Shown piece after piece: positions 52,925-64,000 of a DNA stretch of 64,000 nt (position 1 is its first letter; each line of letters starts with the position of its first letter). Both the position numbers and the translations under genes were made by a program. The notes under the pieces are model-generated. The model did no database searches. It was not told the origin of the DNA and saw only the letters and a program-made list of their open reading frames with translations. Source of the stretch: Eupeodes corollae (taxonomy: Eukaryota; Arthropoda; Insecta; Diptera; Syrphidae); the NCBI RefSeq assembly GCF_945859685.1, contig NC_079147.1, positions 251,214,572 to 251,278,571 on the forward strand, written 5' to 3'.

Positions 52925-53540
52925 TGAGTAAAATTCCATTACAACAAGTTTTTTTCTTTATGGAATTTAATGTGTAAAGTCTTGAGGAAAAAGAATAAAA
53001 TATTTTGCACTAAAGCGCAAGACAAACAAAAAAATGTAAACAAAACTGTCCTGTTTAAGGGATGCTGTTTTTGTTTTTGAGGACGAGATATGATTCATCA
53101 TCATTCTCTCCTCTCAATTACAAAATAACAACAAAATGAAAAACAAAATAACAATGAATATCAAAAATTAATAACAGTGATGTGTCACAAACTGTCAAAT
53201 GGAATAATTTTCAGGATGAGGTCGAAAGTGTTGGGGGGTTTTACTTTTTGGCGGGACCTTTGTGTCCTTGGTTGGGAAATCTCAAGAATAGCTTGAGTTT
53301 TTATTTTTATAGATTTTATGAAAGTTTTATATTTTTTTTTAAATGTTTAATGAGTCAAGAAAAGAAGGCTTTCATTATGGGACTTATTCACTTTTTCTTC
53401 TATCTTTTATTAAACTGCAGTTAGAATTCTTTTTTCTTATACATTGGTGTGATGTTTGTTATCTCCAGAAATTACTTTATTGCAATTTAGGGTAGAAATT
53501 TCAAAATATTCTTCTTCCAAAAGAAATACTTATTATTAAG
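52925..53540. other. Probable intron or intergenic DNA
   Basis: AT-rich, no repeat or coding signal recognised. Confidence 0.4.
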
Positions 53541-53542
53541 AA

Positions 53543-55165
53543 TGTCAAAATGCTGTATTTTAAAACATTGTGTGGTCAAAATTCTGTATGATACTATATG
53601 GTCATAATACTGTATGGTTAATATTCTGTACTACTGTGTTTCAAAATGCTGTATTGTCAACATACTGTATATCAAAATCATCCATCAGCCCTATTTTTAA
53701 AAGTGGTCTCAAGCACTTAATTAGGAACTATAGACCAGTCTCAAAACTTTCAGCGATTTCAAAACTTTTTGAAAAGTTGGTGTTCAATAGACTTAGTTTT
53801 ACGGTGAAAGACATAATATCTTCGAGACAGCATGGGTTTTGTAGTGGTCGCTCCACTACTACGAATTTGTGTCTGTTTACAAGTTTTTGTTTATCTGATT
53901 TGGAAAAAAGAATGCAGGTCGATGTTTTGTACACGGATTTTGTGAAAGCGTTCAATAGAGTCCATCATAGACTTCTATTAAGAAAGTTGGAGAGGATGGA
54001 ATTCAGATTCGGTTTTCTTAAATGGTTAGAATCTTATTTGTCAAGGCGAAAACAGATTTTTAAAGTCATTTGGGACCCCTCCTTTTCAATCTTTTCGTCA
54101 ATGATATTCCGAAATGTTTGCAATTTTCTAATTGTTTGATGTTCGCAGATGACTTGAAACTATATTCCCAAATTTCTTCAGATAAAACCTGTGTTAACTT
54201 TTAAAAAGATATAGATGCGTTTTTCAATTGGTGTAAAGTCTTTCAACCGTGAGTGAAAGAAAGGGCCTTGGTGTTATTTTTGACACTAAGTTTTCTTTTT
54301 CTGAACGCATACATTTTATTATTTCAAAAGCGAATTCGTTGCTAGATTTTTTTAAAACGCAACACGGGGCTATTTAAAGATAGTTATACTCTGAAAACGA
54401 TTTACATATCTTTAATATTACCCATACTGGAATACTGTTGTGTTATTTGGTCTCCTTTTTATCAAAATTCCTCAGACAGAATCGAAAATATTCAAAGAAG
54501 ATTCACGCGCTTTGCTTTGAGGAATTTTAGGTGGTCAGATGGTTTGCCCAATTATGGCTCTAGGTGATTTAAAATCTTTAAAAAGCCGTAGACAAACCCT
54601 TGGGGTTCTTTTTATCAAGGACATAATAAATGGTAAAATAAAATCTCCCGACTTACTAGCTCTTATATCTTTTTATGTTCCTGAGAGACATCTAAGAAAT
54701 AGGGACGTTCTCTTTTTGATTCCTAGTCACAGGACGAACTATGGACTTAATGAACCCATAACTCGTATATTATCTCTTTTTAATTTAATTCATAGTGAAG
54801 TGTAGACCTTTAAATGAATAGGGATATGTTTAAGAGTATTGCTTTAAACTTTTTTAATGATGTATAATGATAAATTATAATTTAATTGTAGTCAACTGAT
54901 TATGACGTATCCATTGATGAATAAAGAAATAAATAAATAATACTGGAAGTTTTGACAGATCAATTAGTTTGGTGCAAAGTGCGCACTTTTTTGGATTATT
55001 AAAACGATTTTTAGCCTTATTTACAGCATTTTGAAATACAGAATTTCGATGTACAGAATTTTGAAGTACAGAATTTTTAGATACAGCATTTTGATCATGC
55101 AATATTTTGTACATACAGTATTTTGAAATACAGTATTTTGAATACAGTTTTTCGACCACAACCCA
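53543..55165. mobile_element. Foldback element with repetitive inverted arms, split by a retrotransposon
   Basis: The left arm (53543-53694) is a chain of units close to TCAAAATNCTGTAT. The right arm (about 55012-55165) is a chain of the complementary unit ATACAGNATTTTGA. The outermost parts pair as well (TGTGGTCAAAATTCTGTAT against CAGTTTTTCGACCACAA). Such internally repetitive inverted arms are known from Foldback/Galileo-type elements; assignment is by architecture only. The middle is occupied by the retrotransposon at 53690-54943. Confidence 0.65.
53690..54943 (+). mobile_element. CR1/Jockey-like retrotransposon, 5'-truncated
   Basis: RT fingers SPIFKSGLKHLIRNYRPVSK, LFEKLVFNRL, HGFCSGRSTTTNLCLF, and palm VLYTDFVKAFNRVHH in one frame to 54139. 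Then a frameshift into FADDLKLY (about 54145), the thumb (about 54250-54500) and the C-terminal block (54539-54805, ERHLRNRDVLFLIPSHRTNY). It ends GATGAATAAAGAAATAAATAA at about 54943, the same tail as the minus-strand element ending at 16652. Internal deletion near 54065 removes the GVPQGS region. Confidence 0.85.
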
Positions 55166-58045
55166 TTGTTGACAGCTTTGAATATCATACATCATACATC
55201 AAAATTTAAACAATATCAGTCATCAATCATAATTGTTAGTCATAATGTGCATCTAATATCTATCAAACATTTCTTCTTGCAATGATTTTCAAAACATTTC
55301 TTCTCCAAATAATTTTCAATTCAATGACAACACAACCACGAATTATTTGCAACCGTAATTTTTCGTGATGTGATGCTTCTAAATCTAATCTAATTGTTTA
55401 AATATCCGTTAAGTCAAAAATTACCTTAATCGCTATAAAATGATTTAACTATAAAAGTCCTCTATTAGTTTCTCGAACACAACTTGAATTTTGGACAAAA
55501 AATTGCATGATTTGTAATTACAAATTCCAAGACGATGACAGCTAGTAGTTTGATAGTTGTACAAATCCAAATTTTGAAAATTTAAAATTTTAAACTGCTC
55601 CAAAGTAAAATATTTTAATAAAAAAAAAAGTTCAAACTACAATTTTATTTTGTTATCTGACAATATTAAAAAATCAGTTTAATAGTTGACAATATTGCGA
55701 GAAATGTCATTATCATTCATTGTCAGATGAAGTCAAAAATTGTCAGATGTCGGTCTTCTATCAAATGTTCTGGTAATCAACTGACAACGGAATTTTAAGG
55801 CTTTAGACTTAAGCAAAATCATTTAACCGTGTGATCTTACAATTTGTCATTGATAGGTTTTTAGCAGCTATTTTCATACCACTGACAAATCTGTCAATAT
55901 CGAAAGATTTAAAAATTGTCTGCATTTAGCTTTAGTTTTCATTGCTTCGAATTTAAAAACATATTGGAAACTTTTGACAAATTGCACTTCAATATCAAAA
56001 TAAATTGTTTCAGTTAAATTTTAAATATTAGAAAATCTTGTTTTGAGTTCAAATTCATATGCTTGCTCGCCTTCATATGTCATTGTCCTTTGAAGTGTCA
56101 CATCCTTACTCATAAGCAACGGGAAAAAAACATAGGTAACAACTAAAGATGAAAAAAAAAATTCAAATTCCTGTAAAAGCTCCGTGTTTTAATTATGAAT
56201 CATACAAACAAAAAATTCCATTTTGTCATTAGAGTGAATGAGGAAGCAAGTTATAAACATAGGTACATAAATGTACATAAAATACCCTAACACAAGAACT
56301 CTTTTGAAGCATATTCACGCACAAGGGTTGAGATTTGAAAATGATTCATTCAGTTGGTTAAGCAAACACAAAATGTGCATTTTTAAAGTGTATTCCTTGT
56401 ACCCTGTCAGAAAGGTAAAGCCTACCATACCGATAAGCATTTTGTAACCCATTTTTTCCATAAAAGACTTCTTTTTTTAATCTCGGAAATTCACTTTTCA
56501 AAAGAACAGGAAAGAGGATAACCATGATCCTGATTAAATTATGGGATAGACTGGATGAGTATTTTATTTTGAGGTTTCTGTTAACTTTGCATTCACGCTT
56601 GAAAGTTTAAAAAATGATTTCTTTTAAGTGATTGAAAACAATATGAACATTTCTAGAAAAGAAATTAAAGAAAATTTCATAACATAGATTTTTATGTTTA
56701 ACTGAATCCATGTTGTATTCTTTCCTCAAGCTTTATTCCAGTTGAAAAAATAAAATCCAAAGGCATAAACTACCCTACCCTACTCTACTTTACTTCTGAT
56801 GAATCACACGAACTCATAATCAAAACATAGGTACGTAGGAAAGGGAAATGTGTTCTTATTCAGAGAGATGTTGACAAGTTATGATGCAAAGGAAGTCGAA
56901 GTAGGTCCTTGACATGACATTAAAAATTATATAGCTTGACATCCAAGTTGGTTGCATAACATGAAGAATACGTCTATCCGGATTTTTTTCACGAACGTTG
57001 ACTTTTGCTCTTTCTGTTGATAAAGTAGTTGTTCATTACTTACTCATGAACTCTATAACCATTTCAGGACTTGCAAAAATGTATGTAGTTCATAAAAATA
57101 TAAAAGTGTAATAACGTAGATTTGTGATTATAAAATCTACTCTCATTTTGCTTTAAAAAAGAGTCTCTAAACAGTCCTTGGAATTTTAATTATTATGAAC
57201 CATCTTATGTATAAATGCAGTGAAAAACAAACTAATTTTTACGCTCACTGGAAGGTTACCATGAAGGTAAACGGTTTTTTATTAATAATTATAAGGATTT
57301 ATAATTGTGAACAGCAAGGACATGTAAAGTTAGATGACAGGAACTGCTCTTCTAATTTTGGGTGCTTAAGATTAACAAAAACATTTAATTTCAAGGTACA
57401 CAAAACACATTCTCGAATAACATGTATGATCGTTGATTTAGCATAAAATGGGAGGTCCACTTCTCTTATAGCTGGAAGTTCTGATTCGGTAACAGCCAGC
57501 ATTTTTATTACTTAATTCAACGTTAGTGTTTCCCAGTCTAGATTCAAATTTGTCATCGTGTTATTTACTTAATTTTTCCTATCCTATTATTGTGAATTAA
57601 CTTGTAACCCATTGTGATTCTTTTCTTTCGTCATTCTATTCTTTTCGTTAAAAATTTCGTCGTTCATTGTAAAGCTTGGCGTGGTTATCAAGAAACAATA
57701 AAGTTGAGTTCAAGCCAAGAAGATCGTAAAAAAAGCGTGTTTTACTTAAAGAGAAAACTATAAAAAATAAGATAAAAAGACTATTAGAACTACAGTCCAC
57801 TTATCCACTTAAAACGGACTTTACATTTGGTCCTTCGAGCCGGATATTTTATTATGTTTTTAAAAATTGGAAGCTTTTTGCATACAAATCGAAAAAGGAT
57901 TCGTTGTATATTTTATTTGAGCTTTTCTCCGAAGAACGTTTTTTGAATAAACTGTACATTAAAGTTTGTATCAATAATATCACAACTGAAAAATCATCAC
58001 TAAGACGGAATCAGTCTTTTTAAATATGTATTCATATTACTTTAT
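55166..58045. other. Long AT-rich stretch, nothing firmly recognised
   Basis: No repeat family or RT motif was found. A minus-strand frame at 57299-57502 (LAVTESELPAIREVDLPFY) faintly recalls a retrotransposon endonuclease but is too short to call. Confidence 0.45.
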
Positions 58046-58600
58046 AGTAGTACTCTTGCCATGGGTTCGATCCTGCCTGTGCCTGCCTCTTGCGAGGAAT
58101 TGACAAATTCTTAAAGAGTAATTCTTGTAATGAAAAGTAATTTCAAATTACTCGTTCAAATTCGGCTTTAAACTGAAGGCCCTTCTATACCTGACAACAT
58201 TACTCGCACACAGGAATGGTTAATGGCTGAATCACAAACACGCTTCGGCTTCACCTGACGTTTACGAGTTCAGAATTCAATGCATGCTATCACAATGGAG
58301 CTTCGACCTCACGTTTCGTTTGACAATCGTAAGGAAAAGAACGTAATGTAACGTAATGATACATCTGAACATTTGCGTTGTCTGACAGGTTAACAGCTGT
58401 TAAAAAATGTCAACAAACAAAAAATTTGCTCTTTGGAGGGATGAAATAATAGAAATGTCATTCAATGTAACCTCGAAGCAGGTCCACCGTAACGCAGACG
58501 AAACCGGAGATGAAGCGTGTTTGTGATTCAGCCATTAGAGTCGTAAGTCACTAGGTCCTACTTCTTAACAAACTGTTGCGCTACCAATTTTATTTTATTA
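58046..58600 (+). mobile_element. tRNA-derived SINE, copy D, split by a MITE
   Basis: The head has lost its A box (TAGTAGTAC joined to CTTGCCATGGGTTCGATCC). The body (GAGGAATTGACAAATTC, CTGACAACATTACTCGC, ACACAGGAATGG) is the best view of the SINE middle region. The tail GTAAGTCACTAGGTCC to CTGTTGCGCTACCAATTTT ends at about 58600. A MITE interrupts it at 58223-58535. Confidence 0.85.
58223..58535. mobile_element. 313 bp MITE with TA duplication inside the SINE
   Basis: Perfect terminal repeats of at least 20 bp beginning ATGGCTGAATCACAAACACG, with the complement at the right end. TA duplications are at 58221-58222 and 58536-58537. No coding part. TA points to a Tc1/mariner-type source; a Harbinger-type TTA reading is possible. 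Confidence 0.85.
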
Positions 58601-60110
58601 CATTATCTTCAGTCAAAAATACTGCAGTGTATATATTTTACTGGAAACCCAAATCTCAATTTTGAAACTCATATAAAAATGATAAGAATATCATGTCATT
58701 GCTATATCGAGTTCAAAAAATTATCTCATCAATTCTGAAGTTCTATACAGGAGCCGCATTAATGTTGATACAAAATAATGACAAAAAAAGTAAACAGAAG
58801 TAAATTAATTGCCGATGACGGATGTTTTCCAAAAATGAATTATTATTTTTATCAAAAGTTCAAAAGAGTCAATCTTGAATAATTCGATAACGAACTTGTA
58901 CTTACTTCATCAATTCTGAAATAAGTAATAAATAAGTTCCACAATCTGTTGTGTGGGCTTTTAAATTGTTCGTTTCAGATTGGAATTATAATTTCCACTG
59001 TTACTTTAAGAAGACGGGCCTTTTTTTAGGAATGGACGGGCTCAAAAGATTTAGTTTATAAAGATCCAAAAAATTACTTATTTTAGTTTCTTTCTTTAAA
59101 TGTTCAAGTTTGAAATCATCGTTTTAGGGACAGGGGCATTTGTACTGTTGAAGGAAACATAAAACCGACTTAGTTGAAATTTTAATATAACTATTATATT
59201 TCAAAATATTCGTAATGATACCTTCTAAATATGTTTCCAACATCGTTTTTAAGCGATTTTTGATTTTTTTGAGAAGAAAAATGAACATTTTATAGTTTAA
59301 AAATAGCAAAAAATTTGAAAGAGTTTTAAGTTATTGTACAAAAAAGAAACATTTTTTAAAAATCTTTAGTTACTTAAGACCGCGGATACTTAGTCACACA
59401 AATTTCAACATTTCTAAAGTAAGGATAATTGGCCCTATCATTGAAATCAATACGGACATTTTTTTAAATAGATATTTGACTGTGTTTCACTTTGATTCAA
59501 AATAAAAATTATATAATGATCGATCGGAAATCACACTAAGAATTTTTTGAGAAAAATTGCGCATTTGTTTTCGCTATGAATATATTTTCTATTTTCCGAA
59601 CGGAAATTCATTTTCCTGAAAAGCTGATACTTTTATGTTCAAAAGTGAAACGAATCGTTCCGCTGATAAGTGTTCCATTTTCACACAATTCCAATGATAG
59701 ATTTCTCTCAGTATGAAAATTTCGGTGGATCTCAATCAGGAAATTTATTTCAATGAAAGCTATAAACTTCCTGTCAAAAAACATTTCCATGATTAGTTTC
59801 AATGACAAAAACCAATGATAGCTATAACTGGCCCCTTACGTGGTAAAGTTTCAAATTCAAGTTTTCTCCTTCATTTTGTTTAATGAAATATGAAATTTTA
59901 AGTTTCTTAAAAGGGGTTTAGAAGCCTAAAGAGTTTAAGAGAAGAGCTTTTGAAAGTATTGGAATAAATAACAGTTTTTGAACGAAATTTAATAAAATAG
60001 AAATTTATGTGTGGAGAAAAAAGTATTTTCTATTAAAAACCCCATTTTTAGACGAGAGGATTTTTCAGTTTTGTTTTATAAGTCACTAGAAGTTAATCTT
60101 AGCTTAACCT
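58601..60110. other. Intergenic, nothing recognised
   Basis: AT-rich. No transposon ends or coding signal found. Confidence 0.5.
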
Positions 60111-60120
60111 TAAAAGTGAG

Positions 60121-61390
60121 ATGACTTTTTTTCAAACTGCTATTGCTAAGCTACAGTTAGCCCCTAAAGTATTTGATGCAATACTGAAAAACAAATTATA
60201 TTCTTTAGTTAGAAACTATATTTCTGAATTCCAACACGGATTTATGAGTGGCAAATCGACAGCAACTAACTTATCAATTTTTACAAGCTACTGCCTTGAC
60301 TGTATGGAAAAACGATTACAAGTTGACACTATCTATACCGATTTTTTAAAGGATCGTATTCAACATAATATTCTAATAAGAAAACTTGAATTGTTTGGAT
60401 TTCACTCTGTGCTTCTTAAATGGTTTCAAAGTTACTTAGTTGACCGAAAGCAATAAATAAATAAATAAAGAAATAATACATTTTTCCGGCGTTCCACAAG
60501 GTAACCATCTTGGACCGCACCTTTTTATTAACGTTATTTCATTATTTTTATTAACTACCGCAATATCTTCTACACACAAAATGTCTTGTATGCTGATGAT
60601 CTTAAACTCTTCAGCAGCATAAGATGTCTTGAAGATGCGAAAAATGTCCAGAATGATACTTTTTTGGTTTTATTTTAACAACGGTAAATGTAGTTTTGTT
60701 ACTTATTTAAAAATCTTAAATCCCTTGTGTTTTGAATACAAACTTGGTTTTGATTCTTTGCAGAGACTTGATAGTCAGAAAGATCTAGTAGGGATTTTTG
60801 ACTCCAAAATGAGTTTTTCACTTCATATAGATCATGTCATTTCCAAAGCTAACTCAATGTTGAGCTTCATAGTTCGAAATTCAAAACTTTTTAATGATCC
60901 TTACACACTAAAAACAATATACTCATCTCTTGTTAGACCGCTGGCTGTTAGAATATTGTTGCGTTATATGGAATCCCTACACTCAATCGAGCATTTATCG
61001 TATTGAAAAGGTTCAGACAACATTTACAAAGTTTACTTTGCATAAGATTTATAAAAACTCAGATGTTCCATGTTATGAGACTAGATGTACTCGTATAGAC
61101 TTAGAACCTCTAGTTTTGGGAAGAAAATTGTATTCTGTCCTTTTTGCTTATGATGTCCTCAGTTCTAATATTGATCGTCCAACGTTGTTATCAATGTTCA
61201 ATATTTACGCTCCAGCTCGTAGCTTGCGCCCAAGAGATGGCGATTTTTCACATGTTCCTTACCATAGAACAAGTAACGCTGGACATAATCCAATCACAAA
61301 TTGTTGGAAAACTTGTTAAGTTTATACTTGCGATCAAAATCTCTAAGTAATCAAGTTTTGACTATTATGTATAAAGAAAATATTTTTCAA
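60121..61390 (+). mobile_element. CR1/Jockey-like retrotransposon, second plus-strand copy
   Basis: RT pieces EFQHGFMSGKSTATNLSIFT, VDTIYTDFLKDRIQHNILIR and FHSVLLKWFQSYLVDRKQ (60121-60456). Then VPQGNHLGPHLFINVIS-like text (about 60495), YADDLKLF (about 60590), thumb (60770-61006, GIFDSKMSFSLHIDHVISKA) and C-terminus (61060-61319, RSLRPRDGDFSHVPYHRTS). Several shifts; a short AAATAAATAAATAAAG insertion at about 60457. Related to, but not the same subfamily as, the copy at 53690. Confidence 0.8.
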
Positions 61391-61512
61391 TAAAATATTT
61401 ATTCTGTCATTTACTATCGTTATAATCAAGTCGTTTTAATATAACTCTGTTAAAAGGTTATGGGCCCAGGACAATAGCAAGATTCAAGGAATATATACAT
61501 ATACTGGAGAAA

Positions 61513-62225
61513 AATGTCTGTACAACAGAATTTGGAAATCCATCAAATGGAGAAGCTAACTGGTTCTGAAAATTTCAACATGGAGTTTTGCCATGAAAAC
61601 CCAACTAAAACTTGAAGATTCATGGAAATGTATCGAGAATGTTCCTGGCGTTGCTTGAGTTGGATCTTTCTACGAGTAAGGACAAGATTGCTCGTTGCAA
61701 AATGATTCTGGCTATCGACAAGTCTTTATGTCCATATTAAGAATGCAACAACTTCTAAAGAAGTTTGGACTGCTTTGCAAAATCTTTTTCAAGACTCTGG
61801 TCTGGACAGGCGCATAGGTTTACTTCAAAAACTATGCTCAGTGGTCCTGGTAGAATGTTCTTCTATAGAAGATTACGTAAGACAAATCGTTTCGACCGCA
61901 CATAAGTTGAATGAAATAGGATTTGCAGTAAATGATGAATGGGTTGGTAGCTTATTATTGAAAGGTCTTCCTGATGAATATAGGCCGATGATAATGAGCA
62001 TTGGTTGCAGTGGAAAAGTAATTTCAGCAGATTCCATTAAAATAAAATTGCTGCAAGACGTTAAATATGATTCCAAATCATCCAATAGTGCTCTTTTGTC
62101 AAAGAGAGGAAGTTTTCCCAATTCACACAAGAAATGGAAGCCTAAGTATGACAAGAAAGGGAAATATCGTTGCTTTAACTGTGGTGGGGTCGGATACTAC
62201 CGTTCAGATTGTATAACGAAGTTTA
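61513..62225 (+). pseudogene. Ty1/copia-type gag fragment with zinc knuckle
   Basis: An early frame from 61513 (MSVQQNLEIHQMEKLTGSEN) is broken. The main frame, 61775-62248, reads SIEDYVRQIVSTAHKLNEIG, LLKGLPDEYRPMIM and a CCHC knuckle CFNCGGVGYYRSDC in which the usual His is replaced by Tyr. UBN2/copia gag layout; nucleocapsid RNA binding is the family role. The coding part ends at the inverted junction at 62195-62228. Confidence 0.85.
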
Positions 62226-62313
62226 GTGTCCGACCCCACCACAGTTAAAGTAACGATATTTCCCTTTCTTGTCATACTTAGGCTTCCATTTCTTGTGTGA
62301 ATTGGGAAAACTT
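62110..62313. repeat. 85 bp palindrome of copia gag sequence
   Basis: Arms 62110-62194 and 62229-62313 are inverted copies with a single mismatch seen, separated by 34 bp. Both encode SHKKWKPKYDKKGKYR, once on each strand. Confidence 0.92.
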
Positions 62314-62690
62314 ACTCTCTTTGAATACCCATTTCGTCTTGATAATGTTGGCTCCAGCGGGCTTGTCGACACATTTCCAGGTATCATTTTCCTCAAATGA
62401 TTGTTCTCACTCTGCATCGCTTCTATCCATTTTTCTTTGTCATCTCTGGATAACATATCTTCCATGTCTTCGGGTTCTTTCAAGATGTTGAAAGTCTCAG
62501 CATTGTAAACTACTCTTGGTAATTTTGAGATTCTTTCGCTTCGGCATGAGGGAGCAGATTCTCCAGCTTCTGGAAGGTTTGGATTATCTTCATCTATCTG
62601 CTGACTACCAACATCAATTTGCACGCTCAACGTTGAAACAAGATAGTGAGTTTCTGATGACGACGTTGCCACTGATGGATCTTCTTCGTT
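62229..62690 (-). pseudogene. Copia pol start fused to gag, minus strand
   Basis: Right to left: an integrase-to-RT linker (APSCRSERISKLPRVVYNAE, EDMEDMLSRDDKEKWIEAMQ) and the RVT_2 start NDTWKCVDKPAGANIIKTKW then VFKES. At about 62313 it jumps directly into the gag knuckle segment. In an intact copia element these lie more than 1 kb apart with gag first, so the order here is rearranged. Confidence 0.8.
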
Positions 62691-62699
62691 ACAAATGCT

Positions 62700-64000
62700 T
62701 CTATAATTTCAATGAATTTCACTCAGCTATGGACGTTAATGTTATTAGAAATGTAATTAAGAAAAATGTATTGAGTTTTTTGTAAAAGTTATTATTTTTT
62801 TTATTATTTAAATATCGAAGACTGTTATTAATGTAGTCTTTAAAAGGTTTGTAACTTGACGGAAAAAATAAATAAACAAAAAATGAAATCTCTTTTCAAT
62901 ACTAAGAGTCTTTAATTTTGTTTAAAAAGTAAAAATTAATATAAATATTTACAATAAAAAGAAATATAATAATACAAACAGAAAATTTAAATTCTTGTTC
63001 TTAAACATGATTACTTTATCTTTATTTGAGCCACAGACCAAAATTGGTCACTTGGGCGTATACGTACTATTTTAAGTGACTTTTCTCCTCTTAAACAGTT
63101 AAAAAAATATTTTAATTATTTTAATAGCAAATATGATGATTCCCTATCTTTTATGTTAAAAAGAAATACATTCAGCTCAATGAAAGTGTAATTAAAAATC
63201 AATCATTTTAAGTTTTAATTGAAACTACTTTAAGATATCTTTCTATCAAGAACAAGAAAAAAAAACTCCCTTGATAGATTCATTCTACATATAGGTACTG
63301 TTCGAGATGTTCTCACATGTCTTCCTCTGGCTCTACCTAACATACGAAAAGAACAAAAAAAGAAGCACATGGGATTCTTCAAATTCTAAACAATAATATA
63401 AATGTATTATGATGTTGAATCTCAAGACTAGGGTGTGAAACTTATGCCTTCACCGTCGCATCGCCCTATCGCCCCCACCGGTCGCCTCAATGTGTAGGTG
63501 CAAACGATATCTAGATCTGGTGCGTGCAGATCATATCAGAACAGCCAGCGAATTGAAACACGAACAAGCTATGTGTTGTATAGCGGTATAGAGTGTTCCA
63601 AAAATACATCATATCATAGCTTGTTTTCAGTTCTAGTTCTGTATAGCGGTTCCATAAGATTTGGTGTGTTTAAACAGATATTTCTGTTAGCAACGGAAAT
63701 CGAAATTATAAATTCCAAAGATTTTGCATCAGACGTTAGATATAGGATAGGACAGGCGTACAGTAAAAAAGAAGCAGGAGCGCAAAAAAAAATAGTCCAT
63801 CACATAAATAATAATAATCATCAGGTAGCAAGTTAGGAGACTTTTGGTTCGAGGTGGTCTCTGTTGATCTGGGTGGGGTATATACGGCTTAGTTTACCCG
63901 CCAAGGGTCAATAAGTCAAAAATAAATATTATTTGTGTATTTTTAATACGCCATCGATCATTATTAAGGACGCTCAAATTGTTTACTCTAGGAAATTGCG
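62700..64000. other. AT-rich DNA, then a mixed-composition block to the window end
   Basis: 62700-63280 shows nothing. From about 63430 the composition is richer in CG (CATCGCCCTATCGCCCCCAC), with a 112-codon plus-strand frame (63498-63836) lacking any known motif. This could be a 5' UTR exon or an LTR (a TGTTCGAGATGTT start at 63299 is suggestive); the window ends before it can be decided. Confidence 0.3.

Noticed and set aside
53543..53694. CRISPR-like array
   Set aside because: Units are adjacent or irregularly spaced, diverge from each other and recur inverted at 55.0 kb. The context is a eukaryotic foldback element.
57299..57502. Retrotransposon endonuclease fragment
   Set aside because: Only one short phrase (AVTESELPAI) resembles an endonuclease motif and no neighbouring RT sequence supports it.
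63299..64000. BEL/Pao or copia LTR
   Set aside because: A TGTTCGAGATG start is suggestive, but no matching end, primer-binding site or second LTR is visible before the window ends.

Overview
The window is nuclear DNA of an insect, most probably a fly (Diptera). It is AT-rich, genes are intron-split, non-LTR retrotransposons of several clades are abundant, DD41D and Tc1-type DNA transposons are present, and there is a tRNA-derived SINE. The species cannot be named from the sequence. The only confidently recognised host gene is a golgin-97 (GOLGA1) homologue on the minus strand, rebuilt here as seven coding exons (7758-27317, 644 codons without the stop) from the MFASLKNKI-type start to a GRIP domain ending in WFGSKP. 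Its 10.6 kb first intron, 2.5 kb second intron and 4.3 kb fourth intron are filled with transposons; the other three introns are 58-79 bp.

Layout: 1-6.7 kb, retrotransposon, SINE, MITE and DD41D relics beyond the golgin 3' end; 7.7-27.3 kb, golgin with nested transposons; 27.3-29.6 kb, head-to-head promoter region, a small three-exon gene on the plus strand (28984-29351, 76 aa) and the first coding exon of another gene (from 29453, continuation not found); 29.7-43.2 kb, dense transposons (LOA-like, RTE-like, Harbinger, Tc1, I-like, Jockey-like), many nested with clean target-site duplications; 43.2-53.5 kb, mixed unique DNA with candidate core promoters at about 44.3, 52.3 and 52.8 kb, plus a relic of an uncharacterised mobile protein and a 1.38 kb element with 300 bp inverted repeats and one open frame; 53.5-64 kb, a foldback element with a retrotransposon inside, long featureless stretches, a SINE split by a MITE, another retrotransposon and a rearranged copia-type fragment.

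The most informative material is the insertion archaeology. (1) Two independently truncated Jockey-like inserts of one family sit at the same place in the tRNA-like head of two different SINE copies. (2) The SINE shares its last ~36 nt with the 3' end of an RTE-like LINE in the same window, its probable mobilising partner. (3) One SINE copy has the structure of a twin-priming inversion with a 13-14 bp target duplication. (4) Golgin intron 1 holds a three-deep nest (CR1/Jockey-like element, then SINE, then Jockey-like element). (5) A Tc1 element with IR/DR ends was split by an I-like element. No CRISPR array, rRNA or functional tRNA was seen.
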